DNA from: Monocercomonoides exilis
Lineage: Eukaryota > Preaxostyla > Oxymonadida > Polymastigidae
Reading direction: 5' to 3'
NCBI GenBank assembly: GCA_001643675.2
Contig: LSRY02000039.1
Location: 956,001 to 1,020,000, forward strand
DNA: 64,000 nt
This document shows, piece by piece, positions 34,428 to 45,485 of the stretch; the stretch's first letter is position 1; each line of letters begins with the position of its first letter. The notes beneath the pieces were generated by a model. It ran no database searches and was not told the origin of the DNA. It worked only from the letters and a program-made list of their open reading frames with translations. A program made the position numbers and the translations under genes.

Positions 34428-36664
34428 GGAAATGAGATGTTATTTAATCTGAAAATCTAAAATTTTATTTATTTTTCTTTCAGCTTCATATCACAATTCG
34501 ACAAGCCTAAAGTTAGTTTTACAGCTTTGTTTTTTAGATTTTGTGAAATGATAAAAATAAACATTCATTTGAACCTAATTTCAAAAGCCATTTTTTAAAA
34601 TTTTGAAATGGAGCAAAAAATAAAAAAGAAAAAGAAAAAGAAGAAGTAGTTGAAAATGAAAATGAAGTTACAAATAACAGTTGATGAAGATTGTGATTTA
34701 TCTTTTTCTTCCTTTCTGTTCTTTCTTCTTCTTCTTCTTCTTTCTCTTCTTCAAATAATAAAAAAATAAAAAAATCACCAAAAGCGAATTCCCCTGTTTG
34801 GGGCAGTTCCATTTTTTTAAGAGATAATTCCGCAACTTGGTTTGAAAATAGACACGTCAAATCAAAATGATATGAAACATGTCAAACTGACAGAAGAAGA
34901 AGAAGAAGAAAGGTGGAAGAGAAAGAGAAGGAAAAGAAGAGCAAAAAAAAATTCAATTCATTGAATATGTTGGGTGATGGGGGTATTTCATTGAATTCTT
35001 CTTCTTTGTCATCATCCATATCAAATTTACCTTCGTTCATTTCAATTTCTTCTTCTTCTCCTCCTCCTCCTTCTTCTCCTCCTCCTCGTTCTTCACATCT
35101 GTCAGCAGATTTGACTGACTGCAGCAGCATCTTCATTCTGTTTGTAACAGTTTTCTCCACTCAGATTCTGTTCAGCATCTACGAAGTGTCATCCAACGAT
35201 ATCCCAGCGACTAGACTGTGTTTATTGAAGGAAAGGTGGAAGATTCCTTTAAAGGCAAATGCTTCCAGAAGCTCAGTGAAACAAGCACGATGAATGTGAA
35301 TGTCTTCGCAAGTTTCTGCAAGTTGCTGAGTCTGAATTGATAAGGATCTGCCAGACGAATCCGTTTTTGAGTGAATTATATTTTTAAAATTCGCAAAATT
35401 AACCAATAAATTTTCTGAGAAAAGAATACAAAGAAGAAGAAAAATATGAAGTTCAAAATGAGGTAATACCTTTTTATAAGAAAACTCGTCTTCTCGCCTC
35501 TCTGATTGAAGAAGCCAATCTTTTACCATTTCTTCCATGTAGTTTTTTTTATTAACTGAAGTCAAAAGAATAGTGATGAAACACTTAAAGTGAAATAAAA
35601 AAAGAGATAGAATAGAAAAGATAAAATTAGAAATTATCATTGCGAAAAAAAATTAGAATCAATGATTACCATCAAAACAACCCAAAATGATGAATTTTCC
35701 GAAAAAAATGTAACAAGTGTCTTCATAGAAAAATACATATCAAGCGGTAACACCACTGAACGATCAAAATGCTGAAATGAATTCTTAATCCCGCATGTAC
35801 TCAGTTCCGCATGTTGAAATAATCTTCCTTCGTCTTCTCCATTTTTTTTCATCTTCTCTCCGCTTCAAAGCCTTTTGGAATGAAATCTCTTTCATTGCAT
35901 GTTTTATTATGATGTCCAATATTGTCATGAAACTTTCCCAAATGAATCCAATTGCCACACTCCCGAACATCAAAAATTCGCGGAATAACTAAATTATGAT
36001 CCGCTCCATCAATCTTCCTTCAGCCTGTTAACCCGCTCAATGGAGGAACTTATTATAAAAGTATCTATATCGCTTATGATTTCAACGAACACGTGAAATC
36101 GAAACATCCCAGGAAACCAGCAAACACTTCAAAATGATAGAAATAATCATTTCGTTGAAGCAAAGATTCCAGAAAACTCTTAATGCGAATTGCAAAATTG
36201 AAATGCAATTGTCTCAATTAAGATTTGAAGTGAAGTTGGAATGCGTATTATAAACTGCCAGATTGCTGCTTTTTTGTCTCTTCTTTGAAAAGTTCTTCAA
36301 AACGATTCGTTTCATTCTTCAAACATCTCAAAATATTTAAATGGAAATTATTTTTTAAACAATTAATGCCATATTTGTGGAATAATTTCCAATAAGTTCA
36401 AGATTTCAATCGAAAGTCCGTCCATTTCAATGAAATAAATTATTGTTGGCTTGATCAGATAGAAAATAAACTCTTTCGTATTTGATTTAATATAGCCTGT
36501 ACCATTGGTTTCTTTGTGATTTCTTTTTTTACACAAATTTTTATTAAGCAAAGGAATTGAGTTTGACAATTATATTTTAATTTTGTCAATTATCAACAAT
36601 GTTTGTTTTTTTGTTTTTCATTTGAAATTTTGCTGCAAATTGATCTTTGCTAAAAATAGATAGA
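34428..36664. other. Mostly unassigned; possible minus-strand membrane-protein exons
   Basis: 34.6-35.1 kb is AAG/CTT-rich. On the minus strand, frames at 35179-35640, 35637-35852 and 35785-35973 include several hydrophobic helices and an ordered tail (RRSLSIQ-like sequence, then ACFTELLEAFAFKG). They could be exons of one membrane protein, but I cannot fix splice sites or a family. A TTCCGCAACT block near 34825 is echoed near 39676. Confidence 0.25.
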
Positions 36665-38129
36665 ATGGAAATGTGTGATGAAGACAAATCCAATGATGAC
36701 ACTCAGGAGCCATCTCTTGCAGACAAGTTTTCAAGTTTGTAAGCAATAATTGTGTATTTTCAAAGATCTCATGTTTTATGATTTTTGATGCTCGGGGAAG
36801 AATTGCTTGATCAGTTGGAGCATTGCAATGAAGAAGAGCAGAAACAGAAAATTGAAGAATTAAATGGAATTATTGATGAGATGAATAAAGAAGAATTTGA
36901 ATCTATTTTAAAAACAGAGCTGTTCAACAAAATGGACAAAATGATTGAAGAAAAGAAACTTTCGATGGAAAATGCATGCTTATTGCTGAAGCATATTGGA
37001 TATTGGAAAACTATGAAAAACGTGAATGCTGATGGCTTTAATCGTTCATTGCTTTACGAAAGATTTGAGGAGATGATCATTAAAGAAGAAGAGAAAAAAG
37101 AAGAAAAGAATGAAAAGCTTTTGATCGATCTCTGCGAATGCTACGCTTTGCTTTTCGAAGGATTTTTTTCAAACTTGTTTCAAATTTGCGTGCCTTTTCT
37201 TCTTAAAGTTGCATTGAAGAAAGAGGAAAACGAGGAGACTCAAAAAGAAGTGGAAATTGCTTTGTTTGCAATAAGTTGCATCAGCCAATATATTGCATGA
37301 GCATTTCCATTTCCATTTTGATGTTATTGATTTTTCTTCATTTATTGGCAAACAGGAAATCAAAAAAGATTTGTTTTTGAATGATGCGAAAGAAATAATT
37401 CAATATCATCAAGAGCATAATAATTTGACACGAGTTGCCTATCATTCTGCTTGGCAATTTTTTATTTACCATTTTTGGTATGGCAAAAGCTTGGAGGGAG
37501 AAATTGTGAATAGTCAGCGTTTTATAAGAGAAGCAGCAAAAGAAATGAAAGAGCTGACAAGAAATGTGAATTGGAAGAAGAAAGAAGAGGAAATGAGCAA
37601 AGATGAAGCGAATGAAGTGCTGGTAATTAGGAGATGGATCAAAACACTTGAGAATTATTTTCTCTATTATCAATTTCCGAATGAAAAATGTGTTGGCCTT
37701 TTCAGCAGAATTGTTCAGATATATGGAGCAGCGAAGGATAATTACAGAGAAATAAGAAGAGAATACATTTATGTATTTGAAGAAGCATCAGGAAACAGGA
37801 CTATGAAAATTGATGACTTGTTGAAAGGAGGAGCAGTTGATGCTGTTTTGGAGGAGATTCAACAATCAACGTTGAATAAAGAGAAATTATATGATTGCTT
37901 GGACTTCTTTTCGAATGTTTCATATCGATTGAAAGAAAAGAAAGGAGAGGAGGATGATGAATTTGAAGACGCTAAAAGAAAGATAACGAAAATGGAGATA
38001 TATGAAAAATTGGAAGAAGAAGGATACGAAGATTACATAAAATGCTTTTTTGAATCTTTAAAACATTTTCAACGTTATTATTATTGTAATTTATCGTTGA
38101 ATGCTTGTGATTATTTTGTATTCGTTTAA
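36665..38129 (+). CDS. Helical-repeat family protein, member D (three exons)
   Basis: Exons 36665-36734 (70 nt, MEMCDEDKSNDDTQEPSLAD...), 36801-37294 (494 nt) and 37356-38129. Intron 1 begins GTTTGT. Intron 2 (37295-37355) begins GCATGAGC and ends CAAACAG, so it looks like a GC-AG intron at the position where the paralogs have GT. Exon phases (1 and 0) and lengths match members A, B and E. Family blocks: EELLDQLEHCNEEEQKQKIE, LLLKHIGYWKTMKN, LLIDLCECYALL, LLKVALKKEENEE, IIQYHQEHNNLTRVA, EEEGYEDYI; the end is CDYFVFV-TAA. No catalytic motif. Function unknown. Confidence 0.8.
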
Positions 38130-38189
38130 ATCAAAAGCGCTTTTTCTATTTCTGATTTTTCGGAAATTGTATTTGAAAAGTCAGGAAAA

Positions 38190-38780
38190 AAAAAAAAGAA
38201 AACAGAAGAAGAAGAAGTGGAGGAGGATGAAGAGGAGGAAGAAGAGAAGAAGAGAAGTAGAGAAGAAGAAGAAGAAGAAGAAGAAGAAGAAGAAGAAGAA
38301 GAAGAAGAAGAAGAAGAAGAAGAAGAAGAAGAAGAAGAAGAAAGAAGAAGAAAGAAGAAGAAAGAAGAAAAAGAAAGGAAGCAAAAGAAGAAGAAGAAGA
38401 AGAAGAAGAGAGGAAGAATTTGATGACAATCCGAAAAGAGTCTTTTTCATCGGTACGGGCAATGCCAATTCATTCTTCATCTATCTCCTTCAACAACTTC
38501 TTCAACAACAACAACAACAATTACACCTTCTCTTTCACCTTCTTCATCCTCCTCCTCTCCATAAAATTGTCAATTTATTTCTTCTTCTCCTTCTCCTTCT
38601 CCTACTCCTACTCCTTCTTCTTCTTCTTCTCTTTCATCATCATCATCATCTTCATCTTCATCCTCATCCTCATCATCATCATCATCATCTTCTTCTTCTT
38701 CTTCTTCTTGCTCTTTCAAAGCACTTTTCCTTCTTCTTCTTCTTCGGCAACTTTTTTGACTGCCTTATATATAGCCATCG
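38190..38780. repeat. Long GAA tract followed by CTT/CAT tract
   Basis: 38264-38345 is almost perfect GAA repeat, flanked by AG-rich sequence. 38590-38735 is the opposite, CTT and CAT repeats, forming loosely complementary arms about 250 bp apart. Long ORFs here are by-products of the repeats. Confidence 0.8.
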
Positions 38781-41166
38781 CAAAGTACAAATGAAGAAGA
38801 TGCTGATACAGAACAAAAATGAACATTTTGAGAAGATTTTAAAGAGGACAAATGCATAATCACTCCAGAATAGAGAAGCTGGAAAAGGAAAATATGGCTT
38901 CACTTCGTTTCAGATGGAAAGCGACAAAGAAGGCGATTCATTGAATGGAATGCGTTGAACCTTTTTCTTCTCGTTGACAAACTTCCTCTTCATGTTCTTC
39001 ACTCAAACTTCTCCTCAATTTCTCCTTTTGATTCAAAGTCTTTCATGATTTATCCTTCTCTGCATTCGCCTGTTCTTGTTTGAATTTGCTTGGTGCGTCA
39101 TTTGATAGCTATGGATGAGAAAAGAAAGCTATTAGCTCTAAAGTGGTTGCAATAACTTTGAAATTGGTGGAATAGAATCTTAATATACAGCCGAGCAAGA
39201 GGAAGATGAGGAAGAGGAAAAAATAAGAGGAAAAAAAAGAAGAATAGGAAAATAGAGAATTCTGTAAAGATAAGAGGACAAAGAATAAGTTGAATGCATG
39301 TTTGCAGATTGAAGCTGCTGAATTTGATAAGCGTTGCAATTTGAATCCGTTTTATGCAAATCAGTGATAATTATGACGGCACAAGGCGAAAGGGTTGGAG
39401 ATGATCAGCTATGAATATTCAGAGCTTAAAGAGAAAGAATTAAAGAATGAAGCATCAGCGTCAAATACAGTCACAGCGATAAACTTATAATTCTCAGTTT
39501 ATGAAGCGCTACTATTCTGTTGAAGCTCAAATGAGTTTAGAGATTCATTTCTTCTTCTTCTTTTTTTTTTTTTTTGAGTTCATTGAATCATCGCCTTCTT
39601 CTTCAATAAGCTCATAAAAGATTTATTTAGAGTTTGATTCCTTCTTTCTTATCAGTTTTTTATTACAGTGAAAATTCCGCAACTCAGTTGATTACAGACG
39701 CATCAAGTGGAAGTGATATGATCCATACAAAATTGTTGGAAGAAGCACATGCAAATGCACTAAATGTGAAGAAGAAGGGGAATGAAGGAGAAGATAAAGA
39801 GAAAAGAAAGGCAAAAAAGTGGAAGAAGAAGTTTTCATTTGAAAATTGAATCAAAGTTGGCAGTTCAATGAGAATTTAACAACCACTTTTCAATTGGGCT
39901 GCTTTGTGATTCAAAGAAAATCAAATTATTAAAGGAAGAAATATTGGGAAACCTCATTTTCATATTTTCAAACTTCTACGAGCCTATCCTTCATGAAATT
40001 TTGCTTTGAAGAACAATTAACGAAATATTTTAAAAATTCTGTTTCAATTTAAAGAAAATGTGATGAAAAAATTTGAAAAGAAATTCTATTTTGAAAACAA
40101 CCTTTTAGAAACGCAAAACGAAGTTTAATTTCTTGTTTGAACAATAATTTGTTGATTTGCTATTCTATTTATTTATGGTTTTTTGATCTGAATTCAAATT
40201 TGATGTGAAGGGGTTATGGGGCATAATATTTTTGTTATTTTTAATGTTAATGTTTTTTATACACCAAAATGAATGGAATTAATAAATATGCATTTTAAAA
40301 ATTATTCATTTACTCGTCATGCGAAAGATAAAGATATTCTTTAAAATCAATTTGAGTGTTTCTTTTAAATGGATTAAAAATTTTGATATTGTTTTTTTTC
40401 CTCAATCAATTTTTCAAAACTAATCTAGCTTAAAGAAAACGTTGACAAATTGCAAATTAATGATTTTTTGTTGTTCAATTAAATATTATTGGGAAATTTC
40501 ACATTTTCAAGTTTAAAACAGTTTTATTCATTTATTAATCAAGTTCATCAGAAAATTTTTGAAATAATTGTTTGTATTTTTGTTCGTCATTCTGTGCATG
40601 GAATTGTTTTATCAAAAAAATCTGACTTTTTGATATTAAAGAATATAAGATAATATGCTTATTGAATATCTATTTAACATTCAACACAGATCTATCGAAT
40701 TCTATTTGATGTGTTTTCTTCTTGTATCTATCTGAAAAACAATTTTCTTATATCTTTTCGAAAAACTTTCTCCAATACTCTCTCTTCTTTTTTCTTTATT
40801 TCTTTTCTGGAACAGGAATTTTCAAATATCTTTCGAGTTAATAATACAAAGTGTTCTTTTTCAATTTTCATCTCTTTAACTTGCTTAACATAAAAGCACT
40901 TTCCAACAGCTCTGATGTGAAAAGATCTTTTTGTTTCATTAAACTTTCACAAATTTCCATTTCTTAATTAGTATCAAGGATTTTTTTCACTTGAAAATAT
41001 TTATCATATTTATTCTTTCTCTTTCAAACGTTTCTTTTATCGATTTTCACTGACAATCGGAAAATTTCTTTTTTCCCCCTCTGTCTGTGCTAATTCTGTG
41101 GAAAAGTTTATTGTTTATTCAATTTATTAAATATTTCCTTTATTAATTTTTTGAATAAAAGGAATA
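38781..41166. other. No convincing gene
   Basis: A 71-codon plus-strand ORF at 39634-39849 (NSATQLITDASSGSD, then Lys-rich) may be an exon. The region is otherwise AT-rich, with a T run at about 39561-39576. 39.85-41.16 kb shows nothing. Confidence 0.35.
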
Positions 41167-42013
41167 CACCAAAAATTATTCAAGATCGAAAAACTTTAAT
41201 TCAACATCGAAAATTATTATTCAAAATCGAAAAAGTTTAATTCAAGATCGAAATTAATTATTCGAAATCGGAAAACTTTAATTCGAAATCGAAAAAGTTT
41301 AATTCGAAATCGAAAATATTTAATTCAACATCGGAAAAGTTTAATTCAAAATCGAAAAAGAAGTTAATTAGTTCAGAATTTCTATTAAAGTCAAAACCAT
41401 GAAAGTTTTATAGAAACAAATGTTAATAGAAGCAAATGTTTAATTATTGGAAATGTTTTTCTTTCGTTTTTAACAACTGTTTTCTATGATATAGACTGAT
41501 ATCAATCGATTCTTTTCTCATTTTGAATATTGAAAATGTTTTATTCTATCAGTTTCCAATGCAATAAATGAAATTCAAAACATTTCGTATTCAATGAATG
41601 AGATGAATTTCTGTCTTTTTGTGCACAAAACAAGATCATGAACCATTCTATCACTTTTATTTTTTGCAAAAATTGCTTATTATATTCTGAGCACATGTGA
41701 AGAGTTAAGAAATAGTAAATTTTTTCTTATTCACTCTATTGAACACAATCAAACACCACAAAAAATATAAAAAATATTTTTCTAATTGAAATTGACAAAT
41801 TTCTCAGATCAATTACTGAAAGAAAAGAAACTGACATGAGAATGAATTTTGAAAATTATTAAAAATTTTTTTTATAATAAAGAATTTTCGATGTTGAATT
41901 AAATATTTCCGATTTCGAATAATTAATTTCGATCTTGAATTAAACTTTTTCGATTTTGAATAATAATTTTCGATCTTGAATTAAACTTTTTCGATGTTGA
42001 ATAATTTTTGGTG
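41167..42013. mobile_element. Non-autonomous element with subterminal repeats, family 1 copy b
   Basis: Ends CACCAAAAATTATTCAA and TTGAATAATTTTTGGTG match the 16-kb copy. About nine subterminal repeats (TTCAANATCGAAAA type) line the left 200 bp, and their complements line the right 130 bp. The interior is unrelated AT-rich sequence. The right end lies about 165 bp before the first viral sequence. Confidence 0.7.
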
Positions 42014-42176
42014 TGAAAAATGAAAAAATAATAAAAACTGTTGTTTAAAAATAATAATTAACAAAAAACAAAATTTTCAACTCTTTTGCAATAATTAAAA
42101 TCATGTATCATAAGAACTCATTTCACAAATTTTGATTCAAAACTTTATTCTTTATATGTCAAAACTTTATATCATA

Positions 42177-42490
42177 ATTTTGTGACAGAGGTCAAGTGAA
42201 CATGTCTGAAATTAACTTATCTTGGACTGAGAATGAATATTTAAAGGCATCTAACACCCTAAGATTTGTAACCTTGCAGATACAGAGACTAACTGACATC
42301 ATAAACAGCAGCAAAGAAATAGACGCCGTGCCGGATGCAGCCTGGGAAGAATTGGATAACCTAACAATAAGAAGAAATGCCTTATTAGTCTATATTAACA
42401 AACTTTTGAACGACCGTTTTGAATTTTTAACATGTCACGAACAAGAAATAAAACAAGAATCCTAATTTGACATTATTTATTTATTTTTTT
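42177..42490. other. Isolated CRESS-virus fragment (leftmost viral sequence)
   Basis: Essentially identical to the corresponding part of the tandem units from TTTTGTGACAGAGG (42177) to the T run at 42490. Upstream, the conserved block with TTAAAACATA is missing and host-like sequence is joined directly at the GTGACAGAGG motif. Downstream, the sequence departs from the array at the T run. Confidence 0.75.
42202..42465 (+). CDS. Viral small ORF (87 aa), isolated left copy
   Basis: Same 87-codon protein as in every array unit (MSEINLSWTENEYLKAS...). It is predicted helical with a Leu/Ile heptad-like middle and an acidic tail. It is unbroken despite lying outside the array, so it was acquired recently or copied from the array. 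Function unknown. Confidence 0.6.
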   Translation: MSEINLSWTENEYLKASNTLRFVTLQIQRLTDIINSSKEIDAVPDAAWEELDNLTIRRNALLVYINKLLNDRFEFLTCHEQEIKQES

Positions 42491-42624
42491 ATAAAATATT
42501 GAAATGATGAAAAATATGCATAATCGAGGTTAAGAACAGGGAGAGCATCTCTGCCCATCCAGGTTTCCATTCCAATTCTTCCACTCACCCACATTAGAAC
42601 TGAAATGAATTGAGCGGGTCAATT

Positions 42625-42684
42625 CGAATTGATTAAGTCAAAACGTTTTTTGTTTATTTAAACGGTTTTGACTCAATCAATTCG
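42625..42684. repeat. Imperfect hairpin
   Basis: The arms CGAATTGATTAAGTCAAAAC and its near-complement GTTTTGACTCAATCAATTCG are separated by about 20 bp, with one mismatch and one extra base nearby. It could be a terminus of the DNA transposon lying to the right. Confidence 0.5.
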
Positions 42685-42822
42685 GTTTAATATTAATTTT
42701 TGATCGCTGTTTTTCTATTTTTTTTATGGAAACATTTTGATCTGATTTTTTTGCATGTTTCACAAAACTTAATGTTTAGACAAATGAGCGAAAAAACGCA
42801 ATGGTCTATGTTTATTTATTAA

Positions 42823-42825
<3 letters not shown>

Positions 42826-42859
<34 letters not shown>
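42826..42859. repeat. 34-base T run
   Basis: Uninterrupted T homopolymer. Seen from the minus strand it is an A tail, but no retrotransposon coding sequence adjoins it. Confidence 0.8.
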
Positions 42860-42860
<1 letters not shown>

Positions 42861-43246
42861 ATTACGTGTGGTCTTTTTTCGATCATGCAATATAATTTTG
42901 ATCCTAAATTTTTTGCATAAAATGTGTTTCAAGTCTTATCTTGAAACGATCTGCATTGCCAGTGAGACTCGGACCATCAGGAGTTTAATCACAAGAATGA
43001 AGTCATTGTTTATTTCGCGTATCGATTTCCTTTTCTCTGTTTTTTTTATAATTTTTTATTTCTTTGACTCCACATTGAAAAAATCGATGATCAGCTTTAT
43101 TTAATTGAATATTTTTAAAAAATCTTTCCTCAATTTAAAAAGTATAACATTTTTAATATAAATAAGCTACTGTTAAATATTTTAGAAAAGTGAATTGACA
43201 TTATTGGAAAATTTGTTTTAAATATTATATATAAATAACTTTTGGC

Positions 43247-43734
43247 TTAGAAGTGATTGAAAAGGAATTGAAATTGTGTTGTTTTTTGTGATCCTGCTTT
43301 TTCTGTAATATTTATTGATGTTCTGCATGAAGTTGAAGATGAGGAAGTCGTTTGTGCATAATGAATATTTAATGAGTCTGAATCATTTAAACTTTCATTT
43401 TGAGATAGAGGAATTGATGAAGATAATTGATCAAAACTGGAAAATGAAGGGACTCGAGAAGAAGATGAAAAGGAAGATGAAGATGATGAAGATGGTGAAG
43501 AAAACGCAGGAAAAGGTTGAGAAGATGTTTGAGTGAACAAATTGGTTGACTTCCATTGATTCGGAAGAAACCAAGCCTGAGAATTGTCAGATATCATACC
43601 TTGTTCATCAGAGATGCATCTTTCTCGCTCAAGCCTTTTAATTCTTTTATTATTTTTTTGATCTTGAATTGTTACAATTTCTATCTCTCTTCGCTGCTTT
43701 GCTTTTTCAGCCAATAATGTTTTGTGATCACTAT
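43247..43734 (-). CDS. Ser-rich exon(s), possibly 3' part of transposon ORF
   Basis: Minus-strand frame after an acceptor ATATGTTTCAG (43735-43745). It reads DHKTLLAEKAKQRREIEIV and a basic block NNKRIKRLERERC, then about 110 Ser-rich residues to a stop. A basic helical segment could be nuclear targeting or DNA binding. It follows the transposase on the same strand, so it may be the tail or second gene of that transposon. Not recognised. Confidence 0.3.
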
Positions 43735-43815
43735 CTGAAACATATAAAAAAATTAAAAATATATCCATTTTTTTTTGAAAGGTTCCTTCAGTTTTATTTT
43801 CGAATAAAACAAAAT

Positions 43816-43949
43816 TTTCATATTTCAATCAATTTTCTATTCCCACTCACGAAACTTTTTTTGAATAAAAATAATAACATTGTTCAGATTTTATTATCAT
43901 GACAGCGAAATTTGGTGAGTGGGAATAGAAAATTGATTGAAATATGAAA
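43816..43949. repeat. 35-bp perfect inverted repeat
   Basis: 43816-43850 and 43915-43949 are perfect reverse complements with a 64-bp spacer, and weaker complementarity extends outward. The right arm starts GTGAGTGGGAATAG. On the minus strand the left arm also begins GTGAGT, a donor-like sequence. Low complexity does not explain it. Confidence 0.75.
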
Positions 43950-44042
43950 TTTTTGTTTTATTTGTAAATTAAACAAAGGGAACTTTTCAAAAAAATTTAG
44001 ACATCTCTCGTTTGTTATTATTCTGGCTTCTATATTTCTTAC

Positions 44043-45083
44043 GTGACTCGCATATAGTTCTTCCAAAAACGATGAATTTGCTTCATCATCATTCTTTTTG
44101 AGTGGATTTTGTGGTTTAAGAAAATTGGTGAAGCAGCATGCAACTTAAAAATAGTCTGCAACCATCACTGCATCAAATAACCAAGGTTTTCTGAAGGTGG
44201 TGAAGAGTGTTTTGATTCTTCCGAAAAATCTTTCCACGATAACGCGATGTGTGGCCATTTCTGGGGTTTCCATGGGCTTTGTGATGATGGCTTCCAGCTC
44301 TGGTTCTGCTCCAATGAAAGCAATATCAGCTAAAATCTTAGCTCCTCCAAGCTTTTGAACAAATGTGGGGTAATGTTCTTTGAAAATAGTAAAATCGTGA
44401 GTTGACCCAGAGTAGATAGAACTGATTGTACTTGCTGTCCCCACCTTGGGGTTCACTCCTACCTCCGCCTTGACACAATAGATGTGACGCTTTCCTGAAT
44501 AAAACTTTTTTCCATTATCCAGCTTTCCTCCCGGTCTGTTTGTTGGAATGACTGTACAATCAACAACAATTCCCACCTCCTTCATTCCTTCAAGACGATC
44601 AGGACGAAAAGATAGAAAAAGTTCTGTCAGTTGATGTTTGATAGATGTTGCTTCTGAGTGCAACAAACGAACAACCGCACTTTGTGTTTCATATTTGGAT
44701 TTCACAAACAACAATGTCAACCTGAGTGAGCCATAATGAAGAAAATTTTTTAGCAAGAAAAGTTGCTACCACAAAGTATCAATTGCTTTGACCTTTCCAA
44801 AATGAGGGAAAGCATTATCAGAAAGAAGCCGGGAAAGAAGATCAAATTCTGAACGACTAAATCCAATCAATCTGAAAAACCCAGTTGACTTATCCAAAGA
44901 TTTCGAACATGTTATTTCGATAATTGTTGTGATTTTTTCTTCTTTTGTTGCATGAATATGTGTCGGAATGACATTCCTTTTTTCCACACATTTCAGAACA
45001 TCCATAAAAGTGTTTTGAGACATCAATTCACTCTTTTCAAAACTTCTTAAACAATGCAACCCTTCATTTATATTTATCAAATG
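44043..45083 (-). pseudogene. PIF/Harbinger-like transposase (DDE_Tnp_4 type), broken
   Basis: A single frame with two in-frame stops. It shows LMSQNTFMDVL and GFSRSEFDLLSRLLS, then DTLW-TAG-QLF, then VGIVVDCTVIP (first acid), KKFYSGKRHIYCVKAEV, GSTHDFTIF (second acid), ILADIAFIG, and RVIVERFFGRIKTLF (catalytic Glu helix). These are the usual DDE_Tnp_4 blocks of PIF/Harbinger and ISL2EU-type elements. After VADYF a TAA interrupts VACCFTNFLKPQNPL, and the frame runs to a donor-like GTAAGA at 44042. The 5' end is cut by a short inverted-repeat element at 45085. It sits between two pieces of viral sequence. Confidence 0.8.
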
Positions 45084-45084
45084 G

Positions 45085-45345
45085 GTGATTATTTTTGAAA
45101 TCAAACTTTTTTTCTGTGTAGTTAATATTTTGAAAATTTATTATCATTTGCTGAATAATTGTCATTTGAACATAAAATGTTTATCATTCGTTTCAGAAGC
45201 CAAAGTTTGACTTGAAAATTTTTGAAGCTGCATCATTAAAAAAATCTATCACTTTTCAGGGTACATTTATGAATATCTTTTCAAATTTTCAAACTGAAAT
45301 TTTTGACAAAAATAATATGATTTTGAAAATAATCACCCAAATGAT
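45085..45345. mobile_element. Short inverted-repeat element (MITE-like), family 2 copy b
   Basis: Ends GGTGATTATTTTTGAAATCA and ATGATTTTGAAAATAATCACC, flanked on both sides by CAAATG, a candidate 6-bp target duplication. Same termini and length as 9585-9847. It replaces the 5' end of the Harbinger-like transposase. Confidence 0.65.
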
Positions 45346-45485
45346 CAAAAATGCACCCATGATTTGATATAAAAGTTTTGACTTTGTAAAAACCGTTTTT
45401 TATTTATTATATTTGTTTTATGTTCGTTTAAATGGTATTGAATTTATCTAACACTTAATGACCAAATAAAATAGTTTTTGTTCTA

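Noticed and set aside
1-38129. Alternative genetic code with TAA/TAG read as glutamine, known from some oxymonads
   Set aside because: A frame of about 1400 codons at 1-4209 has no internal TAA or TAG. Paralogs end at the same position with TAA in some members and TGA in others, so all stops act as stops.
38101-38859. 252-codon plus-strand ORF and antisense ORFs over the GAA tract
   Set aside because: Length comes from the trinucleotide repeats, which leave several frames open on both strands.
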